Below, in pieces: positions 49,576 through 58,506 of a DNA stretch of 64,000 bases (position 1 is its first letter; each line of letters opens with the position of its first letter). Under the pieces are notes generated by a model that was not told the DNA's origin, ran no database searches, and saw only the letters and a list, made by a program, of their open reading frames with translations. The position numbers and the translations under genes are program-made. This DNA comes from Streptomyces sp. 11x1 (lineage in GTDB: Bacteria; Actinomycetota; Actinomycetes; Streptomycetales; Streptomycetaceae): contig NZ_CP122458.1 of assembly GCF_032598905.1 (NCBI RefSeq), positions 6,721,001-6,785,000 of the forward strand, read 5' to 3'.

Positions 49576-52500
49576 GGGCGGTGGCCCTCCTCGCTGTCGG
49601 AAGCGCTGTCGAGCGCGGTCTGGATGAGCTGGTGCGGCCGGCCCCGGCGGATCAGCGTGCCCCGCCCGGTCGGCTGCGCCGAGGCGTACAGGCCTGGGAA
49701 GAGCTGGCCCTCGCTCCGCTCGCCGGTCATCAGCAGCGCGGCCGTACCGGTCTCGCGCAGGGTCTGCAGCAGCGGCTCGTACATCGCCCGGGAGGCGCCC
49801 GCCACCCGGCGCGTGATCACGAAGTGCAGCCCGATGTCCTGCGCCGACGACACATACGGCAGGAACGGGGCCAGCGGCTGCTGCCCGGCGGTGGTCAGGA
49901 TGTCGTAGTCGTCGACCAGGATCACGATCCGCGGGCCCTGGAACGCGGGTTCGTCGGTCAGCGCGTCCGGGTCGGCGCTCTCCGGCATCCGCTTCTCCAG
50001 CTCGCTCGCGATCCCGTTCGACAGCCCCGCCGCGAGCTTCGCGTTGTGCGCGTACCCGCCCCGGTACGGCTCCGGGATCACGCCCCGCAGTCCGCGCCTC
50101 GGGTCGAACACCCCGAAGACCAGCTCCTCGTCCGAGTACCGCTCGACGAGTCGCGCCGCGACCAGCTTCAGCAGGTTCGTCTTGCCGCACTCGTTGTCGC
50201 CGAGGATCAGCAGGTGCTGGTCCGAGCCGAACAGGTCGAGCAGCGCGGGCGCGAGCGCGTCCTGGTCCACCCCGATCGGCACCCGGTGCGGCTCGGCGAC
50301 CACCGACGGCAGCCGGTCCGAGGGCAGCCTGGTCGGCAACACCCGTACCGGAGCAGCCAGTTCACCGTGCCAGGTCGAGCGGATCGTGCGGGCCGCGTCC
50401 TCCAGCGCCGGGGCGAGATCACCCGTCGACGGCCGCCCGTCGAGGCGGGGGAGGGCCGCCTGCGCGAACAGCTTGCCGTCGGTCAGCACGCGCCCCGGGG
50501 TGTCCGGCGACAGCGTCTCGGAGAGCTTGCGGTCCACGCTCGAATCGCTCGGGTCGTTGAGCCGCAGCTCCACCCGTGTCCCGAACATCGACTGCGTCGC
50601 GATCCGCACGTCGTTCCAGCGCAGCATGCCCCCGACGACATGGATGCCGTACCCGCCGCCGCGCTTGAGCAGCTCCACGACCGTGTCGTCCAGCTCGGCG
50701 AACTCGTCGCGCAGCGCGCCGAACCCGTCGATGAGCAGGACGATGTCCGTCGAACCCAGCTCCCGCAGCCGGCCCTGCCGGCGCAGCTGCCGCAGCTGGT
50801 CGACGGAGTCGATGCCGTGCTCGCGGAACAGTTCCTCCCGCTCGATCAGCATCGTCCGCACCTCGGCGACCGTCCGCGCGGCCCGCTCCCGGTCCGCCCG
50901 CCCCGCGATCCCGCCGACGTGCGGCAGCCCGGAAAGGGCCGAGAGCCCGCCACCGACCAGGTCGAGGCCGTAGATGCCGACCTCGGCGGGGGTGTGCGTC
51001 GTGGCCAGCGACAGCGCGAGCGTCCGCAGCAGGGTCGTCTTGCCGGACTGCGGGCCGCCGATCACCGCCGCGTGCCCGCCCGCGACCGTCAGGTCGAGCA
51101 CCCAGTGCCCCTGCCACTGTTTCGCCGGGTCGTCCAGCACGCCGAGCGGCACCCGCAAAGGGCCTTCCGCGGTGGCCAGTCGCAGCCCCCGCTCGTCCAC
51201 CCGTACGGGGCCCGCCGCCGCGTCCAGCGTGATCGCGTCCGGCAGCGGCGGCAGCCAGATCCGCCGCACCGGGCGGGCGGCGGCGGCCAGTTGGTCCACC
51301 ATCACCGACATCACGGTCGGCCCGGTCTCCCGCTTCGTCGCCTTCGGCTCGTCGGCGACCTCGCCGGCGGGGGGTGCGCTCTCCAGCGTGTTGTACGTCG
51401 GATACGGCCAGGCGAGCGGCGTGTCGTCGTCCTGCGCCGCCGGCGCCGGACCCCGGTACGCGCCCGACACGTACCCCGCCTTGAACCGCTCGTACGTCGA
51501 GGTGTCCACCTTCAGATAGCCGAAGCCCGGCAGCGGCGGCAGATGGAAGGCGTCGGTGGTGTCGAGGACGGTCCGCGACTCGTCGGCGGAGAAGGTGCGC
51601 AGCCCCAGCCGGTACGAGAGATAGGTGTCGAGCCCCTTCAGCTTGCCGCCCTCGATGCGCTGGCTGGACAGCAGCAGGTGCACGCCGATGGACCGGCCGA
51701 TGCGCCCGATGGAGAGGAACAGGTCGATGAAGTCCGGCTTGGCGGTGAGGAGTTCACCGAACTCGTCGATCACAACGAAGAGGTGGGGCAGCGGTTCGAG
51801 GTCGGGCCGCCGGGTGGCGCGCAGGGCGGCGTAGTGCCCGATGTCGGCCACGTTCCCCGCGTCCTTGAGCACCTGCTGCCGCCGCTTGACCTCGCCCGCG
51901 AGGCTGGAGTGCACGCGCTCGACGAGCCCCGCCTGGTTCTCCAGGTTGGTGATCACACCGGCCACGTGCGGGAGTTCGGTGAACGGGGCGAAGGTCGCGC
52001 CGCCCTTGTAGTCGACCAGGACCAGGGCCAGGTCCTCGGGGGAGTGGGTGGCGGCCAGCGCCAGCACGAGGGTGCGCAGCAGCTCGCTCTTGCCGGAGCC
52101 GGTCGCGCCGACGCACAGGCCGTGCGGGCCCATGCCCAGCTCCGAGGACTCCTTGAGGTCCAGCAGCACCGGCTCATGACGGTCCGTCACCCCGATGGGC
52201 ACCCGCAGGAACTCCCGCTCGCCGCGCGGCGCCCACAGGTCGTGCAGGTTCAGCAGGGCCGGGTCGTCGATGCCGAGCAGGCCCGGGAAGTCGACGGGCC
52301 CGGTGACCGGGGTGCCCTCGGCGGCCGACTCGGCGGACAGCCGCAGCGGCGCGAGCAGCCGGGCGATCCCCTCGGCACCGGCGGCGGTGACCTGGTCGGA
52401 AGTACCGTGCGCGGCCGGGACGGTGTGCGGTTCCGCCGTCGCGAAGGGGTCCGGGGCGCGCAGGTCCTCCACCACGACCCGGTCGCCCCGCACGGTGATC

Positions 52501-53603
52501 CGCACCGACACCTGATCGGGCTCGTGCACCTGCTCCTGAAGCAGGTGCAGCACGGTGACGCCCATGTCCGCGAGCCCCACCGCCGTGTCCGGACGCGGCA
52601 GTTCGACGGCCGTCTCCCCGTACTCGTCGCTCACGACGAGCATCCGGGACGCCAGCCCGAGCGCCTTGCGGTCGGCGAGCCCCCGGCGCACCTCCGCCGC
52701 GTACGACGCGCGCCGGCCCAGCTCGTGCCGGAAGTGCCGGGCCAGCTGCGGCAGGCTCGGCGCGATCCGGCGGGCTGCCACCGGGCCGTCGTGCTCCTGT
52801 CCGTCCAGCACATGGGGCAGCCACTTGGCCCACTCCCAGTCCGCCAGCCGCTCACCCGGCACACCGAGCGCCACCGCCACGTCGTCGGGCGCGTGCGAGA
52901 CGGCGACCTGGACGAGGAGCGCGCGGGCCACCCGCAGCACACCCTCCCGGTCGCCGACCACGCTGACGTTGCCCGCGCGGTCCAACGGCACGGTGATCGG
53001 GCAGCCGCCCACGACCGAGTAGCGAGCCAGCAGTGCCCGCGCCTCGTTCAGCATGAACGGGTCCGGCGGGGTCATCACCCCGCCCTGGTTCTGCCCGATG
53101 GCCACACCCGCCACGGGTACGTCACCGGTGCCGACACGTACCCGCAGGAAGTCCACGTCCTGCCGCCGCCGCTCCCAGAGCCGGGCGGGGTCGCGCACCA
53201 GGTCGTACAGTGCCTCCGGGGGCGGATTCAGCACGCGCGCGAGTGCCCGCCGCTCCCGTTCCTCGGCCCCGAACTCCTCGCGCAGCTCCTCCAGATACTC
53301 CAGGTACCGCTCGCGCTGGGTGCGCCGGGTGCGCTGGGCCTTGCCGCGCTGGGAGAGGAACAGGGCGACCGCGCCGAGCAGCGCGATGACCAGCACCATC
53401 GCGCCGATGGCCGCGAACTGGCTGTTGCGGATCACGGTCATCATCACGACGGAGCCCATCACCCCCGCCATCGGCAGCAGCGCCGTGGCGGCCGTCCCCG
53501 CCTTGCCCTCCGGGAGGTTCGGCGGTGGCTCGATGGTGCGGGCACCGGCGGCACCGAGCGGCCGGGTGCTGCGAGCGGGCCGGTGAATCAACTCCTGGGT
53601 CAC
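49572..53603 (-). CDS. eccC: EccC, type VII secretion FtsK/SpoIIIE ATPase
   Basis: The GTG at 53603 follows GGAAGGGG and was preferred to a start seven codons upstream; 1343 residues. Two N-terminal membrane helices (ALLPMAGVMGSVVMMTVIRN, then FAAIGAMVLVIALLGAVALF) precede a cytoplasmic stalk region and three FtsK-type ATPase domains. Their P-loops are GATGSGKS near residue 497, GGPQSGKTT near 848 and GDNECGKTN near 1133. Domain 1 also has VLVDYKGGATFAPF and VVIDEFGELL. This is the motor of an ESX/T7SS translocon that recognises WXG100 substrates. EccCa and EccCb are fused here, as is usual in Streptomyces. It follows the ParA-like gene by 31 bases. Confidence 0.93.
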   Translation of the reverse strand: MTQELIHRPARSTRPLGAAGARTIEPPPNLPEGKAGTAATALLPMAGVMGSVVMMTVIRNSQFAAIGAMVLVIALLGAVALFLSQRGKAQRTRRTQRERYLEYLEELREEFGAEERERRALARVLNPPPEALYDLVRDPARLWERRRQDVDFLRVRVGTGDVPVAGVAIGQNQGGVMTPPDPFMLNEARALLARYSVVGGCPITVPLDRAGNVSVVGDREGVLRVARALLVQVAVSHAPDDVAVALGVPGERLADWEWAKWLPHVLDGQEHDGPVAARRIAPSLPQLARHFRHELGRRASYAAEVRRGLADRKALGLASRMLVVSDEYGETAVELPRPDTAVGLADMGVTVLHLLQEQVHEPDQVSVRITVRGDRVVVEDLRAPDPFATAEPHTVPAAHGTSDQVTAAGAEGIARLLAPLRLSAESAAEGTPVTGPVDFPGLLGIDDPALLNLHDLWAPRGEREFLRVPIGVTDRHEPVLLDLKESSELGMGPHGLCVGATGSGKSELLRTLVLALAATHSPEDLALVLVDYKGGATFAPFTELPHVAGVITNLENQAGLVERVHSSLAGEVKRRQQVLKDAGNVADIGHYAALRATRRPDLEPLPHLFVVIDEFGELLTAKPDFIDLFLSIGRIGRSIGVHLLLSSQRIEGGKLKGLDTYLSYRLGLRTFSADESRTVLDTTDAFHLPPLPGFGYLKVDTSTYERFKAGYVSGAYRGPAPAAQDDDTPLAWPYPTYNTLESAPPAGEVADEPKATKRETGPTVMSVMVDQLAAAARPVRRIWLPPLPDAITLDAAAGPVRVDERGLRLATAEGPLRVPLGVLDDPAKQWQGHWVLDLTVAGGHAAVIGGPQSGKTTLLRTLALSLATTHTPAEVGIYGLDLVGGGLSALSGLPHVGGIAGRADRERAARTVAEVRTMLIEREELFREHGIDSVDQLRQLRRQGRLRELGSTDIVLLIDGFGALRDEFAELDDTVVELLKRGGGYGIHVVGGMLRWNDVRIATQSMFGTRVELRLNDPSDSSVDRKLSETLSPDTPGRVLTDGKLFAQAALPRLDGRPSTGDLAPALEDAARTIRSTWHGELAAPVRVLPTRLPSDRLPSVVAEPHRVPIGVDQDALAPALLDLFGSDQHLLILGDNECGKTNLLKLVAARLVERYSDEELVFGVFDPRRGLRGVIPEPYRGGYAHNAKLAAGLSNGIASELEKRMPESADPDALTDEPAFQGPRIVILVDDYDILTTAGQQPLAPFLPYVSSAQDIGLHFVITRRVAGASRAMYEPLLQTLRETGTAALLMTGERSEGQLFPGLYASAQPTGRGTLIRRGRPHQLIQTALDSASDSEEGHRP

Positions 53604-53634
53604 GGACGGGCCCCTTCCGCACACGACTGGTCGT

Positions 53635-55275
53635 TCATCGCATCCTCACCGCGCGGGTCATCGCCTCCGCCGCCAGGGTGATCGCCGCCGCGCGGGTCTC
53701 CTGGCCCAGCAGCGCCGTGCGGATGGGGCCGCCCTGGGCGAGGTGACGGTCGTAGGGGACGGTGACGACATGGACGCCGGACTCCTTGAGGTGGGCGACG
53801 GCCGTGGCGCGGTCCAGCGTGACGTCGGGGGAGTTGGCGGTCAGTGCGACGACGGTCGAGGAGAGCGCGGAGTGCGGCAACTGGCCCAGCCAGTCCAGGA
53901 CCTGGCGGGTGCCGTTGACACCCTCGGCGGTCATCGGCGCGACGACCACCCGCGCGTGGGCGGTGTCCATCGCCGTACGGGCCACCTCGCCCGGCAGGGT
54001 CTCGCAGTCCACCACGGTCACCGCGAAGTAGCGCCGCAGCGCGAGGGTCACCGTGCGGTACGTACGGATGTCCAGCGGGGCCCCGACCCGGCCCTGGCTG
54101 GCGGGCAGCAGCCAGCCGCCGTCCGAGACGGGCACGAGGTAACCGGTGACATCGGTGAGCTGCATGGCCGGGTTGAGGATCCGCGCGAGGTCGGCCGCCG
54201 CCCAGCGCACCGAGTCGGCGCCCATCCGCACCGGCAGCGTGCCCAGCGCGGCGTCGGCCTCCAGCGTCAGCACCGGGTCGTGCCGGTAGTGGTTGAACGT
54301 CCGGCCCAGCAGCGCGGCCATCGTCGACTTCCCGACGCCGCCCCGGATGGACGTCACCGCGATCACCCGCCCGGTGGTCACCGGTTGCTGCAACTCCCGC
54401 GCGATCCGCGTCTCCTCGGCGACGTCCTGCGCGGCCGACCCGGCCAGCTTCCGAAGGGACCGCCCCGTCCGCCGGGCCACGGACTCCCCGTGCTGAGGCC
54501 GCCCGAGCGCATGCGCCAGCCGAGGATCGATGGTGGGCACGGAATCGGGGGCGTGCAGGGGGGTCTGCGGGGTGTGAGGGGTCCGGGGGGCAGGGGAGCC
54601 CCCGGGTGCGGTGTGCTCTCCGGGCGCGGGGGAGGTCCCGGGGATCGGGTAGGGGTCTTCGGCGGGGCGCCGGGCCCCGGCGGGTTCGGCTGCGAAGCGA
54701 GGCTGACTGCCGGGTTGTCCGGACCCGGCCGATACACCGGGACGGCCCGGCCCGGCCACTCCACCGGGCAGCCCTGGTCCAGCCGCGTCACCGGCCCACC
54801 CACCGGGCGCGCCTGCCGACGACGGGGCAGCCGCCAGGGGGAGCCCGGTCCGAGGATCCACCGTGAGGGCGTGCGGCACCGCCGGCCCTACGCCGGGCGG
54901 TTGCGCGCCGGACGTGAGCTCCACCGGCGGTTGCCCGAAGGGTGCTGCCTGCACCGGCGGCTGCGCTCCGGGCACGGCCTGCACCGGCGGTTGCGCGGCC
55001 GGCATGCCCTGGGCGGGCGCCTCGGGCCCCTCAGGCCTGCCCACAGGCATGCCGCCCTCCGGCGTGCCCGGCGTGCCCGCTGTGCTCGGCTGTTCCGGAG
55101 GCTCCGGAGGTCCCGCCGGCTCCGACGGTACCGAGCGCACCAACCTCAGCGTCGGCTCGGCCCGGCGGGTCGGTGGGTGTGGTGGCTCGGGGGTTGCCTG
55201 GTCGCCCCCGTCGACCGCTTCCTCTCGGCCCAGCTCGCGCAGCACATCCCGCTGCCAGTCCCCTGCCTGCGCCAT
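53635..55275 (-). CDS. T7SS-associated MinD/ParA-like ATPase with Pro-rich N-terminal half
   Basis: 546 residues from ATG 55275. The first ~260 residues are disordered and Pro/Gly/Ala-rich, with repeats of the AQPPVQA/GAQPPVQ type (three or four copies near residue 95), resembling the Pro-rich leader of EspI-type proteins. The C-terminal half is a SIMIBI ATPase with the deviant P-loop SIRGGVGKSTMAALLG near residue 305, and later RYFAVTVVDCETLPGEVART and PLDIRTYRTVTLALR. Such ATPases regulate ESX secretion or substrate targeting. The gene lies between eccD and eccC in one operon. Confidence 0.85.
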   Translation of the reverse strand: MAQAGDWQRDVLRELGREEAVDGGDQATPEPPHPPTRRAEPTLRLVRSVPSEPAGPPEPPEQPSTAGTPGTPEGGMPVGRPEGPEAPAQGMPAAQPPVQAVPGAQPPVQAAPFGQPPVELTSGAQPPGVGPAVPHALTVDPRTGLPLAAAPSSAGAPGGWAGDAAGPGLPGGVAGPGRPGVSAGSGQPGSQPRFAAEPAGARRPAEDPYPIPGTSPAPGEHTAPGGSPAPRTPHTPQTPLHAPDSVPTIDPRLAHALGRPQHGESVARRTGRSLRKLAGSAAQDVAEETRIARELQQPVTTGRVIAVTSIRGGVGKSTMAALLGRTFNHYRHDPVLTLEADAALGTLPVRMGADSVRWAAADLARILNPAMQLTDVTGYLVPVSDGGWLLPASQGRVGAPLDIRTYRTVTLALRRYFAVTVVDCETLPGEVARTAMDTAHARVVVAPMTAEGVNGTRQVLDWLGQLPHSALSSTVVALTANSPDVTLDRATAVAHLKESGVHVVTVPYDRHLAQGGPIRTALLGQETRAAAITLAAEAMTRAVRMR

Positions 55276-55291
55276 GTGCGGCCCCCAGCTC

Positions 55292-56680
55292 CTAAGCGAA
55301 CGTGTCGAGCAGTCGTCCGTACACGCCGAACACCCCGATGAGCAGCGGGAACAGGGCGATGACGCCGATCGATTCGAGGGTGTCGCCGAAGCGCCGGAGC
55401 CGTACGCGGACGTGCTCGGCGGGCTGCACGGCGAGCACCAGCAGCGGCAGGGCGGCGAGCAGGACGAGGACGGCGAGCGGACCGGCCGCCTCGCCGGAGT
55501 GGTCCAGCCACGCCGACACCAGCCGCACGGCGAGCACGGCCGCCGCACCGAGCAGCACCACGACCTCGACGACCAGCGGGAACGCCCGTGCGCGCAACGC
55601 GAGGACGACCATGGTGACGACGGCCAGCAGCACGGTCCACTTGGTGGGCGCCCGCAGCGCGAAAACTCCGGCGGCGGTCGCCGACACGGCCATCGTGACC
55701 GTCGCCAGCGCCAGCCCCCGGTGCGTGGCGGTGAGGGCCGCCGACACCTGGAAGCGGCTCACGGACGCACCCCCGGAGCGCCGGTCGTCGAGCCCGGAGA
55801 GCCCCGACGCCATCAGCGCCATTCTGGGCAGCAGCCCGAGCACGACCACGGAGACCACGGCCAGCACGGCCCCCACCTCGGCCTGCTCCGGCACCGACGA
55901 CGACACCGTCCCCGACACCGCGACGGCGACCCCCAGCCAGCACACCGAGACCCCGGCCAGCGCCCCCGCCCCGACCAGCCCGCCCCGCCCGAGCGGCGTG
56001 AACGGCCCGAGCAGCGCGAGCGTGCCGACCCCGGTGGCAGCCATGGCCGCGACCTGCGGCATCCCGGTCCACCGCTCCGCCTCCGCCCACGTCGACGCAC
56101 CCAGCAGCCCCAGCGCACCGGCCGTCACGATCAGCGTCGTGGCGAGCCCCCGCTTCCCCGCCCGCCCCAGCAGCGCGCCCGCGAGCGCCACCACCAGCGC
56201 AACAGCGAGGAGCGTGCCGGCGACGACCCCGGGCTCGTACGCGTCCCGTGCGAACAGTCCGGCGGCGACGGCCCAGCCGACCGTGGCGAGCCCGGCGGTG
56301 ATCCGGCGTGTGGCCGGCCCCCAGCGCAGGCCCCGGGCATCGAGATCTTCGGCGGCCTCGTCCGTGACGTCGTGCACGACGGGCGCCGACGGCGCGTCCT
56401 CGGCCCGGACGAGCCGCAGTACCGCGCCGTCCGGTATTCCGGCCGTCTCCAGGGTGCTGTCGTGCGCCAGCGCCGATCCGTCCGCCGTGACGAGATGCCG
56501 CAACTCGGGCCGCTCGCCCACCCGGTCGTCGAGCAGCCGCATGATCTCCGGCAGCAGCAGCCCGACCGGCTCCCGCGACGGCAGCACGAGGTCCACCCGC
56601 CGCCGCTCACCGACCAGCGTGACCCGGCTGAGCGCCGTCCGCGCACCACCCGTGACCTGCCCCAACGTCCCCGTAGCCAT
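55292..56680 (-). CDS. eccD: EccD, type VII secretion polytopic membrane channel protein
   Basis: 462 residues from ATG 56680 (GTG one codon upstream is an alternative). Residues 15-95 form a YukD/ubiquitin-like cytoplasmic domain (RVTLVGERRRVDLVLPSREP, then LLPEIMRLLDDRVG). After it about 11 membrane helices follow (RITAGLATVGWAVAAGLFAR, VGTLALLGPFTPLGRGGLVG, VGAVLAVVSVVVLGLLPRMA and others). Length and architecture match EccD/Snm4, which dimerises to form the membrane pore region of ESX systems. It is 16 bases after the small membrane protein gene. Confidence 0.92.
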   Translation of the reverse strand: MATGTLGQVTGGARTALSRVTLVGERRRVDLVLPSREPVGLLLPEIMRLLDDRVGERPELRHLVTADGSALAHDSTLETAGIPDGAVLRLVRAEDAPSAPVVHDVTDEAAEDLDARGLRWGPATRRITAGLATVGWAVAAGLFARDAYEPGVVAGTLLAVALVVALAGALLGRAGKRGLATTLIVTAGALGLLGASTWAEAERWTGMPQVAAMAATGVGTLALLGPFTPLGRGGLVGAGALAGVSVCWLGVAVAVSGTVSSSVPEQAEVGAVLAVVSVVVLGLLPRMALMASGLSGLDDRRSGGASVSRFQVSAALTATHRGLALATVTMAVSATAAGVFALRAPTKWTVLLAVVTMVVLALRARAFPLVVEVVVLLGAAAVLAVRLVSAWLDHSGEAAGPLAVLVLLAALPLLVLAVQPAEHVRVRLRRFGDTLESIGVIALFPLLIGVFGVYGRLLDTFA

Positions 56681-56696
56681 CACGTGATCGAACCTA

Positions 56697-57014
56697 TCAC
56701 CGGGTGGATTTGCCGGTCGGGGCTGTGGAAAACCCTGTGGAAAACGTGGAGGACGGGGTGGCGGACGGGGTGAACGACGGCTGCACCGAACCCCCGTACG
56801 GACTCTTGCCGATGATGCGGTTCGACACGAACGACCACCCCACACACCCCGCGCACAACACCGCCGCGATGACGATCCCGGCGAAGACCTTCCCGACCCG
56901 TTCGTCCACCGAGCGCCGCTGCCGCTGCGCCCCGAACAGCAGGGCGTCCCGCAGCCGTCGACGCCGCACCGACACCGACTCCAGCAACTGGCTGTCGTAC
57001 TCCTGCGCTGCCAC
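56697..57014 (-). CDS. Small single-pass membrane protein of the type VII cluster
   Basis: 105 residues. An N-terminal helical part rich in Arg (YDSQLLESVSVRRRRLRDAL, then FGAQRQRRSVDERVGKVFAG) precedes one membrane helix (IVIAAVLCAGCVGWSFVSNR) and an extracytoplasmic Ser/Thr/Pro tail (FTPSATPSSTFSTGFSTAPT). It is encoded in the position between the WXG100 proteins and EccD. The topology resembles the first part of EccB (short cytoplasmic N-terminus, one helix), but the large periplasmic EccB domain is lacking. It could be a minimal EccB-like subunit; this is speculative. Confidence 0.75.
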   Translation of the reverse strand: MAAQEYDSQLLESVSVRRRRLRDALLFGAQRQRRSVDERVGKVFAGIVIAAVLCAGCVGWSFVSNRIIGKSPYGGSVQPSFTPSATPSSTFSTGFSTAPTGKSTR

Positions 57015-57056
57015 GGCTACGGGACCCCGTTCACTTCGTCTCTCGGAGCCGGCCCG

Positions 57057-57368
57057 TCAGCCGATCTGGTCGACCGCCGCGCGGGCCTTGGCCAGCGTCG
57101 ACTGGGCCGTGCCGTCATTCTGTTCGAGCGTGGTGCGCACCAGGCGGATGATCTCGCGGACCTCGCCCGCCGCCTTCTTCCAGCGCTCTTCCTTGCCGTG
57201 GTAGTCGTCCGAGACACCGTCCGCCTGGAACTCGGTCATCGCGGCCTTGACGGCGGCGTCACGGTCGCCGAGCACCCGCTCCAGCTGCCCCACGATCGTG
57301 CCGAGCGCGGTCTGCACCTCGCCGGAGGCCCCGGTGTCGTACGAACGGCGGTCCTGGTTCTGAGCCAT
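57057..57368 (-). CDS. WXG100-family (ESAT-6-like) secreted protein
   Basis: 103 residues from ATG 57368. It is a helical hairpin protein: helix 1 GEVQTALGTIVGQLERVLGD and onward to MTEFQAD, a turn with GVSDDYHGKEERWKKAAGEV, and helix 2 REIIRLVRTTLEQNDGTAQS. The WxG motif is replaced by W-K-K. The C-terminus lacks an obvious YxxxD/E export signal, which its heterodimer partner could supply. It is a likely substrate and structural partner of the EccC motor encoded downstream. Confidence 0.82.
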   Translation of the reverse strand: MAQNQDRRSYDTGASGEVQTALGTIVGQLERVLGDRDAAVKAAMTEFQADGVSDDYHGKEERWKKAAGEVREIIRLVRTTLEQNDGTAQSTLAKARAAVDQIG

Positions 57369-57411
57369 GAGTACTTCCCCCTCGTTCCTACTCGTTCCTG
57401 CTCGTCGCTGC

Positions 57412-57744
57412 CTATCGGGCGCCGAAGCGGGCCGCGTCGAAGTTGGCCAGGCCCATGTTCTGGTTGGCGTTGTCCTGGGACTCCACGTCACCGGTGCCGA
57501 ACGCGTTGTCCATGCCCGACTGGCCGCCCAGGATCGCGGCGAGCGAGCCGTTCAGGTCGGCGGTGATCTCGTCCGCGCGGTTCTTGAACGAGTCGAACGC
57601 CACCTTGCCCGCGCCGTTGAACTTGCCCTCCAGCGGCTCCGCCGCGCTGATCAGCAGCTGGATCAGCGTCCCGAGGTCGTCGCTCGAACCGAGCGTGCTC
57701 TTCCCGAGCTCCGCCAGGGTCGTCGCCCCCATGTCGAACTTCAC
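57412..57744 (-). CDS. WXG100-like partner protein of the type VII cluster
   Basis: The GTG at 57744 was chosen for the GGGGGTGG site seven bases upstream; 110 residues. VKFDMGATTLAELGKSTLGS is followed by helix LGTLIQLLISAAEPLEGKFN, the glycine-containing turn NGAGKVAFDSFKNRADEITA and a second helix. The C-terminus SQDNANQNMGLANFDAARFG is disordered. The NGAGxxAF turn replaces the WxG. First gene of the operon and probable binding partner of the neighbouring small protein. An 8-base inverted repeat lies about 58 bases upstream. Confidence 0.8.
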   Translation of the reverse strand: MKFDMGATTLAELGKSTLGSSDDLGTLIQLLISAAEPLEGKFNGAGKVAFDSFKNRADEITADLNGSLAAILGGQSGMDNAFGTGDVESQDNANQNMGLANFDAARFGAR

Positions 57745-57801
57745 GTCGTGTCCACCCCCGTGTGTCTGGGTCACCTACGTCTCGAACATGGTCTCCCACA
57801 A

Positions 57802-57821
57802 CGCGTTGCACCCGCAACGCG
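57802..57821. promoter_or_regulatory. Inverted repeat upstream of the type VII operon
   Basis: CGCGTTGC-ACCC-GCAACGCG is an exact 8-base inverted repeat with a four-base spacer, 58 bases before the first start codon. Operator or 5' leader hairpin. The remainder of the gap 57745-58116 holds only the ribose-operon terminator. Confidence 0.45.
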
Positions 57822-58006
57822 CTTGCCGGGCCGGTGACACCATCGGAACACAACTCGAACACCCTTGTGGCGCCTCACCGCTGCCGAGAAAAATTCCTGA
57901 ACCGCCGTGCAACCCTCCCCCCACCTCGCGGGTCGTACTTGGCATCAGGACTTCTCGGAGGGGGATCTGGGGGGATCGCGGGGGTTCTGGTACGGAGGGG
58001 AAAACC

Positions 58007-58039
58007 CGAGGGGCCCGGTCCACTGGACCGGGCCCCTCG
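58007..58039. terminator. Terminator of the ribose operon
   Basis: A perfect 15-base stem (58007-58021 with 58025-58039) with loop ACT. Read on the minus strand it is followed by GGTTTTCC, giving a short U run, about 78 bases after the rbsD stop. Confidence 0.85.
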
Positions 58040-58116
58040 AAACATTCCGGCGTGCTCGCCGACAGGATCGCCAGAACTCGCCGGCAGGGTCGCTGGCAGA
58101 ACACCCGCAAGGGTCG

Positions 58117-58506
58117 CTAGAAGAACACCCCGCACCGCAGCAGCACATTCGCGTACGGCCGCGCCTCCCCGGTCCGTACGACCAGCCGCGTGCCCGCCGA
58201 CAGCTCCTTCAACTCCTCGTGGGGGACCAGCTCCAGCTCGGGGAAGCGGTCCTCCAGCAGCGCCGTCGCCTCCAGATTCGTCTCACGCACCTCGTACGCG
58301 GCCGTCGCCCCCTCGACCACGATCTCGTCGAGCAGCCCGTCCAGCACCTCCGCGAAGGACGGCACCCCGGCCCGGAATGCCAGGTCGACCACGCGCGGCC
58401 CCTCGGGCACCGGCATCCCCGCGTCGCACACCAGCACCCCGTGCCCGTGCCCCAACTCGGCGATGGCGCCCGCCAGATGACGGTTGAGTATCCCGGCCCG
58501 CTTCAC
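58117..58506 (-). CDS. rbsD: RbsD, D-ribose pyranase
   Basis: The GTG overlaps the rbsK stop (GTGA); 129 residues. RbsD features are VKRAGILNRHLAGAIAELGH (His in the active site), GVLVCDAGMPVPEGPRVVDL, and the C-terminal RTGEARPYANVLLRCGVFF. The enzyme speeds interconversion of the pyranose and furanose forms of ribose so that RbsK can phosphorylate it. Last gene of the ribose operon. Confidence 0.93.
   Translation of the reverse strand: MKRAGILNRHLAGAIAELGHGHGVLVCDAGMPVPEGPRVVDLAFRAGVPSFAEVLDGLLDEIVVEGATAAYEVRETNLEATALLEDRFPELELVPHEELKELSAGTRLVVRTGEARPYANVLLRCGVFF

Noticed and set aside
49581..53681. A plus-strand open frame of about 1,366 codons opposite eccC
   Set aside because: It is the antisense shadow of a gene with strong ATPase motifs; its translation is Arg/Gly/His-rich without domains. 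High GC leaves such frames open.
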